Below are positions 13,676-25,232 of a stretch of DNA of 64,000 nucleotides, piece by piece (within the stretch, counting starts at the first letter, position 1; every line of letters starts with the position of its first letter). The notes beneath the pieces are model-generated. The model saw nothing but the letters and a program-made list of their open reading frames with translations, did not search any database and was not told the origin of the DNA. The translations under genes and the position numbers were made by a program. The DNA lies in assembly GCF_003573695.1 (NCBI RefSeq), contig NC_039367.1:159571101-159635100 (forward strand), written 5' to 3'. Source of the DNA: Papaver somniferum. Lineage: Eukaryota > Streptophyta > Magnoliopsida > Ranunculales > Papaveraceae.

Positions 13676-15418
13676 TTAAGAAATTTTATCTACTGGATTA
13701 TATACAAAAAATTCACCATACACTAACAATCTAAAGAGTTGAGGATCAACCCAAAAGACAAAGTGTAGAGGTTTCAACAGCTTCACACAAATATAACAGG
13801 AAATAAACGCAAGTGAAACTGTGAAACAAAATGAGCTACCCCCAAACCTGGATTTTTCAACGGATAAAATTTTGGAAACAAAATCTCGCAGTTTTGGGGG
13901 TTCATCATGTACAAGGTCTAACTCAAAGTGAACTGTGCTAGGGACGGGCAAACATGCTAATTCCAACTGTGGTTCCTCAAATGTATTATACTTAGAAGCA
14001 AAATAGTCCAAGAGGACTTGGGAAGCACACAGTTCCAAACCTAGATTAGGGACTCTCAGAAAAGTCGGTTTGACAATATGGGTACAAACCAAATCTAGGT
14101 TGGGTGGAAGGCCATCAGATTGTGACTTATGTAGGAAGATAGGCACATCATTATTAATCACATCAACATCTCCTAAGTCTTCTACACGTGTCACAACATG
14201 CTCACAATCATCAAACAAATTATCAAGTCCACAATCAGAATCATCATCATCAGAAGAATTATTCTCATGCATCGGCAAATCAGGAGAAATATCACAATAT
14301 GACCTAGGTAGAGAATCAGACACATCAATTATATTTTCATGCATATTAACATTAGTGTCTACAGAAGATTCAACTATTCCTATGTCATGCTCATCTTCAC
14401 AGAATAATTGTACGAATCCCATGTCAATATCAAAATCATATGAATTACAATGAGTATTAGAAAAAACAACATTCATGAAGGTCGAGGGCGAGAAGCCATA
14501 TGTTTTTGAACCAACAGGTTCCACAATATTTTCATTTTCTTCTAACATATCATCATAATCATCATAATCATCATCATGGTAGCATGCATATTGGTCCTCA
14601 TTAACAGTGGTGGTGTCATTAGTCGATTCATGTTCCTCTAAATTAGGTTCATATTCAACATCATTTACAAGAATGGGACTAGACACTTCATTAGGGACAA
14701 CATACATTTCCTCATGAATTTCCTCCTTTTGTAGGTGAAGCAAAATCTGATCTAAACATGCCTGAATTTGTGATGTAGATCTATCAAAGTTTTGCTTACT
14801 GAGTCTGAAAGCTTCTGTGGTGGAGTCTAAATTCATGGGAGTACAAAATTCTTCATGTTCAAATTGTGGTGAATGGTACATGTGTGCACGGTCATTAGGG
14901 TTTACAAAATATTGATCGCAACCCTCAAAGGATTGATTATGGTCCCAATGACTACCATTCTCACAATTTATGGGCATTTCATACCTTGGATTTTCTCTAG
15001 ATTGCCTAAAATTATGCAAAATATGACAATTCTCAACAGGGTGGTCTAAACTACCACATGCGGGACATGCATAGATTTCAGGTTGCCTAAGAAAATTAGA
15101 TGTGAAAGATTCCTCATGTGATTGCATTTCTAAAGCTGCGATTCGAGCTTCTAATTGATCGATCAGTGATGATTGTGTGAGTGAGGCACTAGCAAAATGT
15201 TCATTTTCACGTTGTGATGAATGATGCATGTGTGAATAGTTATTAGGGTTCATGTATTGAGGCTCGGGACTTTGAAAATGTCCATAATAATTCCTATAAC
15301 TATTGACATCATGGTCTATGGGAGGTTCATAACGTGGAGTATGTCCATACGCAAGTTCTCTAAGGGATTTGTTGTAATCCCCAACTGTAGACCAAGATCT
15401 AGACATGATTTGGCTCAA
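13676..15418 (-). CDS. Retroelement protein with a CCHC zinc knuckle (580 aa)
   Basis: This is the only long intact frame of the Tat-like element, 1.09 kb inside the 5' LTR. It starts MSQIMSRSWSTVGDY. The N-terminal part is rich in Tyr, His and Asn and holds two related modules of about 100 residues (one with RYEPPIDHD, one with RYEMPINCE). A helix-prone stretch (IDQLEARIAALEMQ) and a CPACGSLDHPVENC knuckle (C-x2-C-x4-H-x4-C, about residues 117-130) lie between them. The middle is strongly acidic (DDDYDDYDDMLEE). The C-terminal 70 residues contain a hydrophobic span (FCFTVSLAFISCYICVKLL). The zinc knuckle suggests nucleic-acid binding as in Gag, but the overall make-up is unlike a standard Gag and an Env-like role cannot be excluded. 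The function is not established. Confidence 0.7.
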   Translation of the reverse strand: MSQIMSRSWSTVGDYNKSLRELAYGHTPRYEPPIDHDVNSYRNYYGHFQSPEPQYMNPNNYSHMHHSSQRENEHFASASLTQSSLIDQLEARIAALEMQSHEESFTSNFLRQPEIYACPACGSLDHPVENCHILHNFRQSRENPRYEMPINCENGSHWDHNQSFEGCDQYFVNPNDRAHMYHSPQFEHEEFCTPMNLDSTTEAFRLSKQNFDRSTSQIQACLDQILLHLQKEEIHEEMYVVPNEVSSPILVNDVEYEPNLEEHESTNDTTTVNEDQYACYHDDDYDDYDDMLEENENIVEPVGSKTYGFSPSTFMNVVFSNTHCNSYDFDIDMGFVQLFCEDEHDIGIVESSVDTNVNMHENIIDVSDSLPRSYCDISPDLPMHENNSSDDDDSDCGLDNLFDDCEHVVTRVEDLGDVDVINNDVPIFLHKSQSDGLPPNLDLVCTHIVKPTFLRVPNLGLELCASQVLLDYFASKYNTFEEPQLELACLPVPSTVHFELDLVHDEPPKLRDFVSKILSVEKSRFGGSSFCFTVSLAFISCYICVKLLKPLHFVFWVDPQLFRLLVYGEFFVYNPVDKIS

Positions 15419-15929
15419 AAGCTAAGTAACTATGTTACAAAGCCCAAAATTTGGTTTTTAATGGGTTTGGATTTTTGGGAAAAATTTGGTTTTTTTTTTT
15501 TTTTTTTTTTAATTGGGAGCAAAAATTTTGGTTTTAGTATTGGGAGCAAGCCCACATTGGTGGGAGAAATTGCTTTGCCAAGGGAAGGTGAACAATCCCA
15601 CAATGTATATGCAAACTGAAGCCCAATGTAGCTTTTGAGATAGCCCAATTGTTGCTTGTTTGGTCTGCGGCCAGTTGGGCTTTTAAAAATTCAGTTTTTC
15701 TAATTTAAAACTACAGGCCCAAATCAATCTAACACCACAAGCCCACAAGCAGTTAAACAAAAAAGCCCACAAGAAATTAATTACAAACCCAACAGAAAAA
15801 TGGAAAAAATTATTACAAGCCCACAAATTAAAAATGGAAGCCCACAGGTTGGGTTCTCTTAATGGGTTTAGGCTTACTTGCTTAAGCACAGCCCAGCTGC
15901 TCAGTTTGGTTGAAACAGCCCAGTTGGGC

Positions 15930-16160
15930 TTTGGATCACAGCAACAGCATCTCCAGCAGGAGGTAGCAGCATCTTGCCTTTGCACAGCAGCAACAGCTGA
16001 GGCACAGCAGCAGGACCAGGAGTAGCAGCAGGAGAAGCAGCTCAGCAGCAACAGCAGCACCACAAGTTCAGCATCACCACAAGCAGTAGCTGAACAGGGG
16101 CAATGTTGCGGGCTTGGCAGTAGCAGCTCTATTTGGGCTTCACAGCAGCACAACAGCACC
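15930..16160. repeat. Imperfect CAG/CTG triplet-rich stretch
   Basis: Interrupted CAG and CAA triplets dominate, for example GCAGCAACAGC at several points. They lie in the 5' leader of the Tat-like element, between its primer site and its ORF. The frames that cross it (15683-16159 minus, 15834-16025 plus) owe their length to the triplet period and are not supported as genes. Confidence 0.75.
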
Positions 16161-16480
16161 AGAGGTTTGTTCTCAGCCTCAGAGCAAGGTCACAGTACCT
16201 GGTCACTCAACAAAAATGTCAAGGACAGCAAAGAAAGGCAGTGAACAAGAACTGTAACGCAAGATTGACTGCAAGAATGTAAAGATGACTAATATGCAAA
16301 TATGATATGCAATCAGGACAGCAAGATGCAACGAGTATGCAATGCAAAGATGAATATGCAGTAATGAATGCAAATTATGATGAGATAAATGCTTACACTA
16401 AATGATTATACTAAATGCAAGATATGCAAGTGAATAGCAGCAAAAGAAAGCAAGGAAAAACAGCAACCACACAATGCCAA

Positions 16481-16499
16481 GTCCCCAGCAGCGGCGCCA
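16481..16499 (-). promoter_or_regulatory. Primer-binding site of the Tat-like element
   Basis: The minus strand reads TGGCGCCGCTGCTGGGGAC a few bases inside the 5' LTR. TGGCGCCG-type primer sites are characteristic of Tat/Athila-group gypsy elements in plants. Confidence 0.85.
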
Positions 16500-16505
16500 A
16501 AAACT

Positions 16506-17574
16506 TGGTGGGTTTTATAAACAACCTACAAATTGACCTGCAAGTATACAGGGTCAATTGTAGCTAGAATGGGAAGAAAGGGAAAGTCCACAGGGACAAG
16601 GGGTAGCAAATGTTGTTTTCTAGCTTCTCTAGCTGCTTCCTAAGCTAACATGGAGCTGAATGGACTGATGTATGAGAGCTGAATGGGGGCAGTAAACAGT
16701 GAGTGAAACAAGTAAAGATTGTGGTGTTAAGACACCACTGTGAGCATGAGGGGAAAACAAATAGTGAGAAATGAAGGTAAAATAAATGAAACAAAACAGA
16801 AAACAAGCAAAACAGTTGAAGATGGAAGTGTATGAAGATGGATGAGAATTCTCCTTCACCTAGCTAGTTCACCTTGGTTACATCCCTGTCATGTGGCTAG
16901 TTAACTACCTAAAGTCCTTGGATAACCCCTAGCATTTCCTATCTGATTAAAGCATAGGCAATCACAGGTCATTTAGGGTCTAGGTCTCTAACTAATATGG
17001 CTTTGTGAATCCCTTAGATTATCACTAACTCCTAGCATTAACGGTCTGTTTAAAGCACCACTAATCACAAGCCAGTGAACCTTTGGAATGTTACTAACCT
17101 AAATGTTTTAAGCTCAACAGGGTCTAACCCAAATGGCTAACCAACAAAGTTCAGTTGTCTTCTCACCCTAGTGGTGAATTAGAACATAACAAACATGGTG
17201 ATTTACATGAACATTAACATACACAAGAACATCAACATAACATCAGAACAGAGTTTAACAGTGAAGAACAAGTACTGACAGTATAATTGAAATTGAAATT
17301 AAACATGAAATTGAAATTAAAATTAACCCAATTAGGGGGTATCTCGGCTAACCCAAGAACAGTTTAAACATTAACCCGTTCCTTTGCTCTTTTCGCTCCG
17401 TGAGATAACCAGGCTTTATTTAGTACCTCAAAATGCAAAATTAATTAAGAAACGTATTTATTTTTAAAAACAACGAAAACACAGAATATGGGATAAAATG
17501 GAGCGTTAGTGCACCAAGGATGAGTTAAATGCCAAGAAAAATATATAGAAATATGCACTTTTTAGCACCCATCA
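16506..17574 (-). repeat. 5' LTR of the Tat-like element, short form (1069 bp)
   Basis: It is nearly identical to 10371-12285 over its two ends (16506 to about 17372, and about 17383-17574) but lacks the central 0.85 kb. The short LTR lies next to the primer site, so in this copy the upstream promoter LTR is the truncated one. Confidence 0.9.
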
Positions 17575-19356
17575 CAAGATATCTCTAGATTTATTCTAGT
17601 TTTTCTTGTTGTATAATAATTAGGTTTCTCTTCCATAATTGAAGAGTGTAATAATCCCTAATCTACAAGTTTGTTTTGATATTACTTTTACTTAGTAATT
17701 TTTTTTATCAAAATAAACACAAGATTTCCAAAACCTTGATTCACATCTAAAGGGAAATCAAACCGGTGTTTTGTGCAAACAAAATATCGAACATATCAAT
17801 CGTGTTTTTGTATCTTCTAAAGAGAGCCTTGGGTTCTGCTAGAAAATTTACGAGAAGAATTCCTAAAGACAATCGTTATTGTGCTAGGAGTTTTATTAGT
17901 GTTGAAGTACGTATTACATCTAGTACGAATAGGTAGTAGGAAATTGGTGTAACAACTTATAATCAGTGTGTGTTTTTTCTGGACTAGGTCCAGGGGTTTT
18001 TCTGCATTTACGGTTTGCTCGTTAACAAAATTTCTGGTGTCTGTGTTATTTCTATTCCGCATTATATTTGTTTATATAATTGAAATATCACAGGTTGTAT
18101 GTAAGTTCAATCAATTGTGAATCCGACCTTTGGGTTGTTGAATAAATTGATTGACACTTGGATATTGTTTTTTGATACCGTCCAAATTATTTCTTATATA
18201 TAATCGGGCTTGAAAATTCCTATTTCTTTGATTGCGGATTGAATTGAGAAAATGAGATATAACTCCTTGATATACTTTTATTAAGATTGAGTCTGACTGT
18301 CTAGTTGATTCTCTTGAAAGTATATTGGAGTTAGTACATACAGATTGCCAAACGAATTATTGGGTGTGGTTGTTAGACCCACGCTTTTTCACCCTCATTT
18401 AGGTCTATGTAACCGTGCCCCAACGTGTACACCATGTTGGTTCACAAATAGTTAACCGAGGTTATCCATATGATTACTCTCATATCAACCTTATTCATCT
18501 TAACCGCAACTAGTTCAAATGAATACAGAGTTTTTCGATTTCTATATTCTCATGGATTTATACAAGAACACAATTGAAGCAAAATCGCTTTGATTCACTC
18601 GAACCGATATATGAACATTATAGCCACAGTTTGCAAAGATTGTATTCCTTATTGATAAATGTTTTAGATTCATGGACAACCGATTGTAGAAAGTAACCTA
18701 CTTAAGTATGCGTACGGGTATGCGTACTTAAGTTACTGGATTTGAGTTTGTTTTAGTTTTCAAACTCAGCAGAAATTCACAGACGTGAACTTTCCTCCAG
18801 TATGCGTACGGGCCGGTACACATACTTTAGGTAACCGGATGAGTTTGGTTTTGGTTTTCAAACTCAGCAGAAATTCACGGACGTGAACTTCCGCCAGTAT
18901 GCGTATGGGTACGCATACTACCTTTCTCCTACAACTTTTTTGTATTCACAAGTATGCATACTTTAGGCTCCCGGTTTTGGACTTATACACTAATGTGCGA
19001 ACACACTATGCTTATATCCAAAGATGGTTACAGGATTCTAAACTCTTTATTTCAATCATTGAAACATTCTTCTATAATGACAATAGCCGTTTTCACACAC
19101 TATTAGCATCAAAGCAATTTTCAAGATATTGAAATAATCATTATCGGAACATTCCAAGTCTTACACCAAATGATTGTATCACACAAACCATGTAAGATGT
19201 TACTCGGAAATTTTCTCATGATATAAGATGAACTTGGTCGAAGCGAAAGCTTACCAACACATATTTCGATAAATATGTTACCGAGATATACTCAGCTCGA
19301 AATCTCAAATGTACATAGAGAAAACTACATCGTAAAACGACTTATGTCTCAATATT

Positions 19357-19740
19357 CACTACACCATTTTCAGGATTTTGTCACAGGTTACACCTATTAC
19401 TGATTGAATTTGTACTAAATAGGCCGTTATTAATAATTGTGATTGTGTTTTGTAACGGTTTTATCTGTGACAATAGTCATACACAGTCACATATAAAAAG
19501 CGTTACAATAATTAATAACCACAAAATACCTAATTTTATGATTGCGACACGTGTCATATTTGTCACATATTTCTTAACGGTTTTAACTGTTACTCTCTAT
19601 TTACAACAATTAGTTGAATGACATGTCACAATATTTGTTGACGCGTGTTATTCTTAAGAGGATGACACGTTTTTTTTTAATTACATTTCTTGTCACAGCT
19701 AAACCCGTGACAATTTTTAACTCACATATTAAAAAAAAAA
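19357..19740. repeat. Left terminal and subterminal repeats of the CACTA element
   Basis: After the CACTA terminal repeat come several partly inverted copies of a motif built on TGTCACAG or CTGTGACA and AACGGTTTTA-CTGT (for example near 19380, 19454, 19575 and 19693). Clusters like this are known binding sites for CACTA transposition proteins. Matching motifs lie at the other end. Confidence 0.75.
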
Positions 19741-22700
19741 TGGGTAGCCCAGACCATTTTCATGGATCCGGGCTTCCAATCTACAGGCCTTGGTCTCGAT
19801 GATGGACCTGCACTCTCCGTTTACAGGCATGAACTACAAATAAACCCTAAACTGGATTAAACCTGGATTTTCTAGTTTTCAAACATGCAGTACAATTAAA
19901 CCTGAAACACACCTGCAATCTATTCTCTTTCAATCTGCAATTCATACATATCAATCTACAATCCCTAACCTCACCATAACTTCAAAACATGGATAAAGTT
20001 CTCCTCCGATCTCTTCATACATATTCCACACATACATTTTATACTGCAACTGCTCCAAAGACCACCATAATCTATCTTCTTAGCCTTTGCCATGTGTAGG
20101 ATCAAGCAAACACTCGTGAGCTGCAAAGCCCAACTTCAATACCATGTAACGAGCTTAGATAGATCTATCATTTCACATAATTCTAGACCATTAATCAAAA
20201 CTATGACAACCCCAGCAAAGAGTATGAAAGGAAACAAGTAATAGCAACACTACTTATACGAACACATAGTTAAACATGAATGGTATTCTTGAATAAATCA
20301 ACATACAAGTATAAAACTAAAATGTGTACAGATTTGTTGGTTCAATAACCAATACCGCACATTCTATGTGCACACAACCTACCCATGGGAAACTAAGTAA
20401 CTACAAAAACACATAACGAACTTGCCAAAAGCAGAAATTTACCAAATAGAAAAGTTCCAAAATGGTATCAGTGCAAGTTTTTAACACCACCAGTAGTAGG
20501 AGCAGACCTACGAGCAATCTAGTTGCATCACCTCGCCTTCATGAACACAGCTAAACCGGGATTCCCTACAAAAAAGATAGTTTGTATTTCATATGAAATA
20601 CACATTTAATAAGAAGTCAACATTATTGATACGTTGTATAAGTAATCAAACAACTTTAAGTCACAGACAAAAAACTAGGAGACATTTACCTGCCAGATAC
20701 ACACAATCTTGCCTCATATGCATGTGTGGGCTTGTATATTTATGTGGTCTCCCACATCCAAAATAACCGCTTCGTTTGTGTAGCGAATTCTCTTGTAAAT
20801 GACAATTTCAACGCTTGTACTCTACAAGTAGAAATTAATACAACCAGTTATATCCAATTTAATAAAGAATGCATACACCCAATTCAAATAGTCCTCGCTT
20901 GTAATAAACTATCCATGTAAACACAACTGCAAGTCTATAGAAACTTGAAAAGGTGTTCACAGAACAGGGGAAGAGACCAACCATTTACTAAAACTATGAT
21001 ATTGTATTTTAGGATGACAAGAACAAAAATTAAAAAAATAGTAAAAAAAAATATTGAATAAAGTCATTACCTGTCTGTCATGATTGAACACCAACTCAAA
21101 AGCATCATGATTTGTGAAGTCTTCAAAATGCGAACAAAGTTAAGGTATGTCGGCAGAATTCTGAACTAATGGTATTGGAAATACGAATCAACGGGAAAAA
21201 ACTAAGCCAGACAACATTAAGGAACAAAATTTTCCCTTGTCTTTTAATACACGGACTTAACATCAACATGGCATGAAGGCACACAAAGAAATCCTTATAT
21301 ACATGCATGGCCCGAACAAGTCTACAAGGCTGTAATATTTAGTTTCAGCATTTATTGTACAACATAACCAAATATTGGGTACACAGAGGATGCGTACTAT
21401 TTTCACACATTTTCATCAATCACAAACATACATGCGCATGTCCATGAAAACCACAGTGTCGTGTATTGATGCAGTATACACACAGAGGATATGGGCTCAA
21501 AATTCTTCAAACATTTTACCTCCTTGTATGCCCATTTTTATAAACCACAAACATGCATTTTCAATAAATTTTTAGAGTCATGTATTAGGTTAATATCATT
21601 CACATCTATATGCAGTATTTAATGATAATTACAGAAGATATGGGATTTACACAGATATTAAATGCAAGTAGGTCAATCACTTGTGAGTGGTCAAGAGAAT
21701 TGCTTTCACACCAACCTTAAATCCCATCCTAAGTTGATCGACATACCCTCAGTTCGAAGATCATATGGATTATCGGTTATAAGAATTGCCTACAGTAAAA
21801 CTATTGTTTAACAAATAAATTACTTTTACTAATTGTAGGATAGGCGGTAGATGAAATGCTTAAACTACTGGACTATGCAAGTAAAATTTTATCACATTCT
21901 CCAGAACTGGCAGGACTTAAGAAAACTAACCTTCAAAGGAGTGAGTGCAAGGTCATCAATGTCCGACAAAGATCCTAAACCTTCACCTTGCCAATGCAAA
22001 CTAAATGTCAAATTTTAACAAGGAAATACATTCCTATATAGCAAATAGTTAACATGTTTATAATATGTATTGATCTTATAGAAAAACAACACATTATACA
22101 TGTGCACATTCATCATATATGATTGTAAATTCAAAAGGTAAATTCTGTAAGGAAGTAAATAACGGTAGTTTATCGCAAGAAGACTAATAAAGAACTAGCT
22201 ATATGTGCTGACTGGATCTCAAACTGGGTCAAGACTCAAATTTAGGAAACCGGGCTTACAAATTCTTACAAAGTTGGCATGTTTGAAAAGAAAATTCTTA
22301 CAAAGTTGTCGAACAAATAAGCCCTGACCCTGCAACTACATTTGCCTAGTCAAAAAATCTTAATTACTAACAATCTTGTTCCTGACTACCTTAGTTGTTT
22401 TAGTAACAATCGCAGCCTAAGAAAAGTGAACTAGTTTTATAAGATATTCCCAGTGACTGCAGGAGGTCAAAGGATATCTCTGTTAGAATAATTAAGAAAA
22501 GATAAGTCATTATGGGACGCAGTTAAGTGCATCACACAGCTGAAGCTACAATATATCATAGCAAGGAAATAATTAGTGCTTTGAATGAAACCTATGTGAA
22601 TATATACTTGCAAGCTCAAGTCTTGCTATTAGATAAGAACACCTCTTTTGAATTTCAAACATGTGATCTCAAAATGATTCAACTACAATCAGTAGAGATA

Positions 22701-24440
22701 CAACATTTACTTACGGAATAAAAACTATTAACTCATGATCACCATCATTATTTTCCAAAAGACCCTGTCATGAATCATGACAAAGAATATATAAAAAAAT
22801 ATGTACAAAATAATCGTAGTTTGACAAGATATTGTTCATTAAGGATATCTCTCTACATTAAATCAAAGCAATCATTTCATATAATATCTAGTTATTAGTT
22901 CGCAAGAATTTGAGTTAGTCATAATACCACATATAATCCAAGTTAATCCAACTATCCAAACAAATCTTCTCTAGTTAACTATGTTGGACACATACCGTTT
23001 AGCTAAGCCTACACATGTCTCATGAAAATCTATGGTTGAGCACAATTAACATGCCAATGTCCAAGGACATATAATATCATTACTAGGAACAGTTCAAAAC
23101 CAATTGTCTCAAGTAAAAATTTCTACGGACGGTGTCTAAAATCAGGCCGTCCCTAGAAGCCATCGGTTTTGTAATGACAGATAGTCCCACAAAAGATAGA
23201 GACAATAAAGAACACCCATTTCCCTCCTACGGTTGGCATAAACTACAGAGAGTCACTGTCTACTAATCCCTAAAGACAAGCTTAAATTTGCATATGCAGT
23301 AATTGTACTTGGCATTAGGTATGACCAAAGACTTGAAAAAAAAAAATGATAACATGTTCCAGAATGTTGAGCACCCTACTATGACCGAAACATTGAGCAC
23401 CATGCATAGTACACAAACAATACAACTTCTTTCTCAGAAAAAATTAAGCAAAATAACCTAAGCAAGTTAAAACCAACAAGTCCCAAGACTAAAGAACCGC
23501 AGCCTGCAAGATTATCATGCATTATCAACATAGCATCCCTACCACTACTGAAGAAAGCAAAGTATACAATAAGGATTTTACCCTTTATCTATTCTTTCAG
23601 GATTTTTCTCAAACACTTAATGTGCAGTTATGTTGGTCTTATTGTTTCTTTCTACACCTTGATTTCCTCGAGGGACGAGGCGAAACTGCAGAAGAGAAAC
23701 TAATACACAATTAGACCAATAACCATCCTACAATCAACAAAAAAAAAAACAGATTTTCAATTAAAAACTAAAACCCAGAAAAATTAAATTCACTTAAACT
23801 AACCTCACCTCAGATCTTTCAATTGAAAAGATTACTCTTTTTTCTCATCACCACTACCACACCATCATCACCAGAACCTTGAATGGATTACAATCATAGT
23901 TATCTGAACATGATATGGTAGCATAGATTTTGAGAAGAAGTTGAGCGCTAATCTAATGAATCATATCACCTCAAATCCCTAGGACCATTAGCTGCATTTA
24001 CTGCCGACTTCGAGACCTGAATCACCCACTTAAAACAAAAACACAACAAACATTTCAGAGACTAGATACAAATAAATTAGACATACTTATGCAATCAAAG
24101 AAATAAACCTCATATTTTGATGAAAAATTGAGCGAAAAAAATAATAGGAGTAAGAAATTGGGGGTTTGTTACAGACTCTTCAACTTTCTTCAGATCTAAA
24201 CAAGTTAGGCTTCAAACTTCAGAAATCACTCTTCAATCGTTATCAATTGTTATGAGTATATATAATAATGGGATTTACCAGAGAAATAAGAGTACTAGGT
24301 TGGGTAAAATCGATCGTAACTGAAGAAAATCTACAGGTATTAGGTGCTGAAAAGAGATCATAAGGTAGAAAGGAATAATTTTTCCCTTCAAGTTAAACAA
24401 AAGGAAAACAAACATAGAGATCTCTGGTACAGGGATGAGG
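19741..24440. other. CACTA interior without a recognisable gene
   Basis: About 4.7 kb of AT-rich DNA contains only short frames (for example 20726-20920, 22527-22721 and 23517-23714), none with a known motif. On the minus strand, about 24640 to 23800 resembles a transcript leader: pyrimidine-rich blocks and a TATA-like stretch near 24265. It may be a non-coding transcription unit of the element or captured sequence. Confidence 0.4.
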
Positions 24441-24685
24441 GATTACAGTGGTGGTAGTGAGTGATTGAGTGAAGATTGTTGCGGCTGTGTTGATAGCAAC
24501 TTAGGATTTTCTTTCTGCTGGAGAGAGACTAGAGAAAGTGAGAAAGATAAGGATGAGAGAAAGGGGGAAATGAAGTGAGAGAGGATATACTTTGGGTTTT
24601 GATAGAAGTACTCGAGGTACCTAATTGGGACCAATTGGCTAAGAGTTGAACTCCCAAGTTATAGGTTTAGGCCAACTCCCATGGT

Positions 24686-24712
24686 CTTCTAATCTAGCTG
24701 CTAGATTAGAAG
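24686..24712. repeat. Perfect 12-bp inverted repeat
   Basis: Arms CTTCTAATCTAG and CTAGATTAGAAG flank the three bases CTG. Related half-sites recur nearby (about 24750-24772). It lies at the edge of the tandem-repeat part of the CACTA element and may mark a small MITE inserted there. Confidence 0.7.
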
Positions 24713-24879
24713 TCCACGTCAGCTAGGACAATCCTAAGTCATATGGGATGGCTAATCTAACAGTTAAATTAGAAGTTCACGTTATGCGGGACCACTTTCC
24801 AGAGCGGTTTGGTTCAACGCTTTAAATCTCAGTTGTTTGATCAAATTTGGTGATTTTTGTGGTTCGTGTGATTTTTGCG

Positions 24880-25060
24880 AGCGCTTAACCATTCAGCGTT
24901 AAGGTCACTTTTTGAGCGCGGAACCATTCAGCGCTTCAATCACTGCTGTTAGACCAAATTTTGCGATTTTTGTGCTCCGTGTGATTTTTGTGAGCGCTGA
25001 ACCATTCAGCGTTAAGGTAACTTTTTCAGCGATGAATCATTCAGCGTTTCAATCTCGCTA
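24880..25060. repeat. Cluster of AGCGCTGAA/TTCAGCG hairpins
   Basis: Hairpins built on CGCTGAA and TTCAGCG around CCA recur about four times with small changes (near 24880, 24920, 25000 and 25030), separated by similar spacers containing GATTTTTGTG. This may be a degenerate tandem block or the remains of a small inverted-repeat element. Confidence 0.65.
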
Positions 25061-25232
25061 CTAGTTGAACTGCGAGCAAATGCTAGGAGAGAGAACTAGC
25101 AAATGCTAGTGTTATCTTTTAGACCATACTTTTTTTTTTGAATTGCAACATTTAACTTCCAATCTAGCAGCTCAATTTCCGCAACTGTCTGACAAAAAAA
25201 AAGTACTCGACGATCCATATAGATCTAAAGTT

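Larger units (their letters stand above)
10371..17574 (-). mobile_element. Tat-like non-autonomous LTR retrotransposon with a single ORF
   Basis: The element is flanked by CAAGA on both sides (10366-10370 and 17575-17579). It reads on the minus strand. The 5' LTR is 16506-17574, followed by a primer site at 16481-16499. The 3' LTR is 10371-12285, preceded by a GGGGGTATT polypurine tract at 12286-12298. The 4.2-kb interior has one long ORF (13676-15418) and no protease, reverse transcriptase, RNase H or integrase. This layout fits the non-autonomous single-ORF elements called TR-GAG or LARD, mobilised by a full Tat-type relative. The two LTRs differ greatly in length. Confidence 0.88.
9201..18391 (+). 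mobile_element. Solo LTR of the SIRE-like family, opposite orientation, itself split
   Basis: The sequence starts TGTTAGAACATTGCTCGG at 9201 and ends CACGCTTTTTCA at 18391. Both ends match those of the surrounding SIRE-type LTR but read on the plus strand. Without the nested element at 10371-17574 it is about 1.98 kb. The flanks are CTCTC (9196-9200) and CCCTC (18392-18396), a 5-bp duplication with one difference. No internal region follows, so it is a solo LTR. A TATA-like CTATAAATAAAGG lies near 9988, a plausible LTR promoter. Confidence 0.82.

Noticed and set aside
15683..16159. 158-codon minus-strand frame as a Cys-rich protein
   Set aside because: Its length comes from the CAG/CTG-rich leader of the Tat-like element; composition is fully explained by the triplets.
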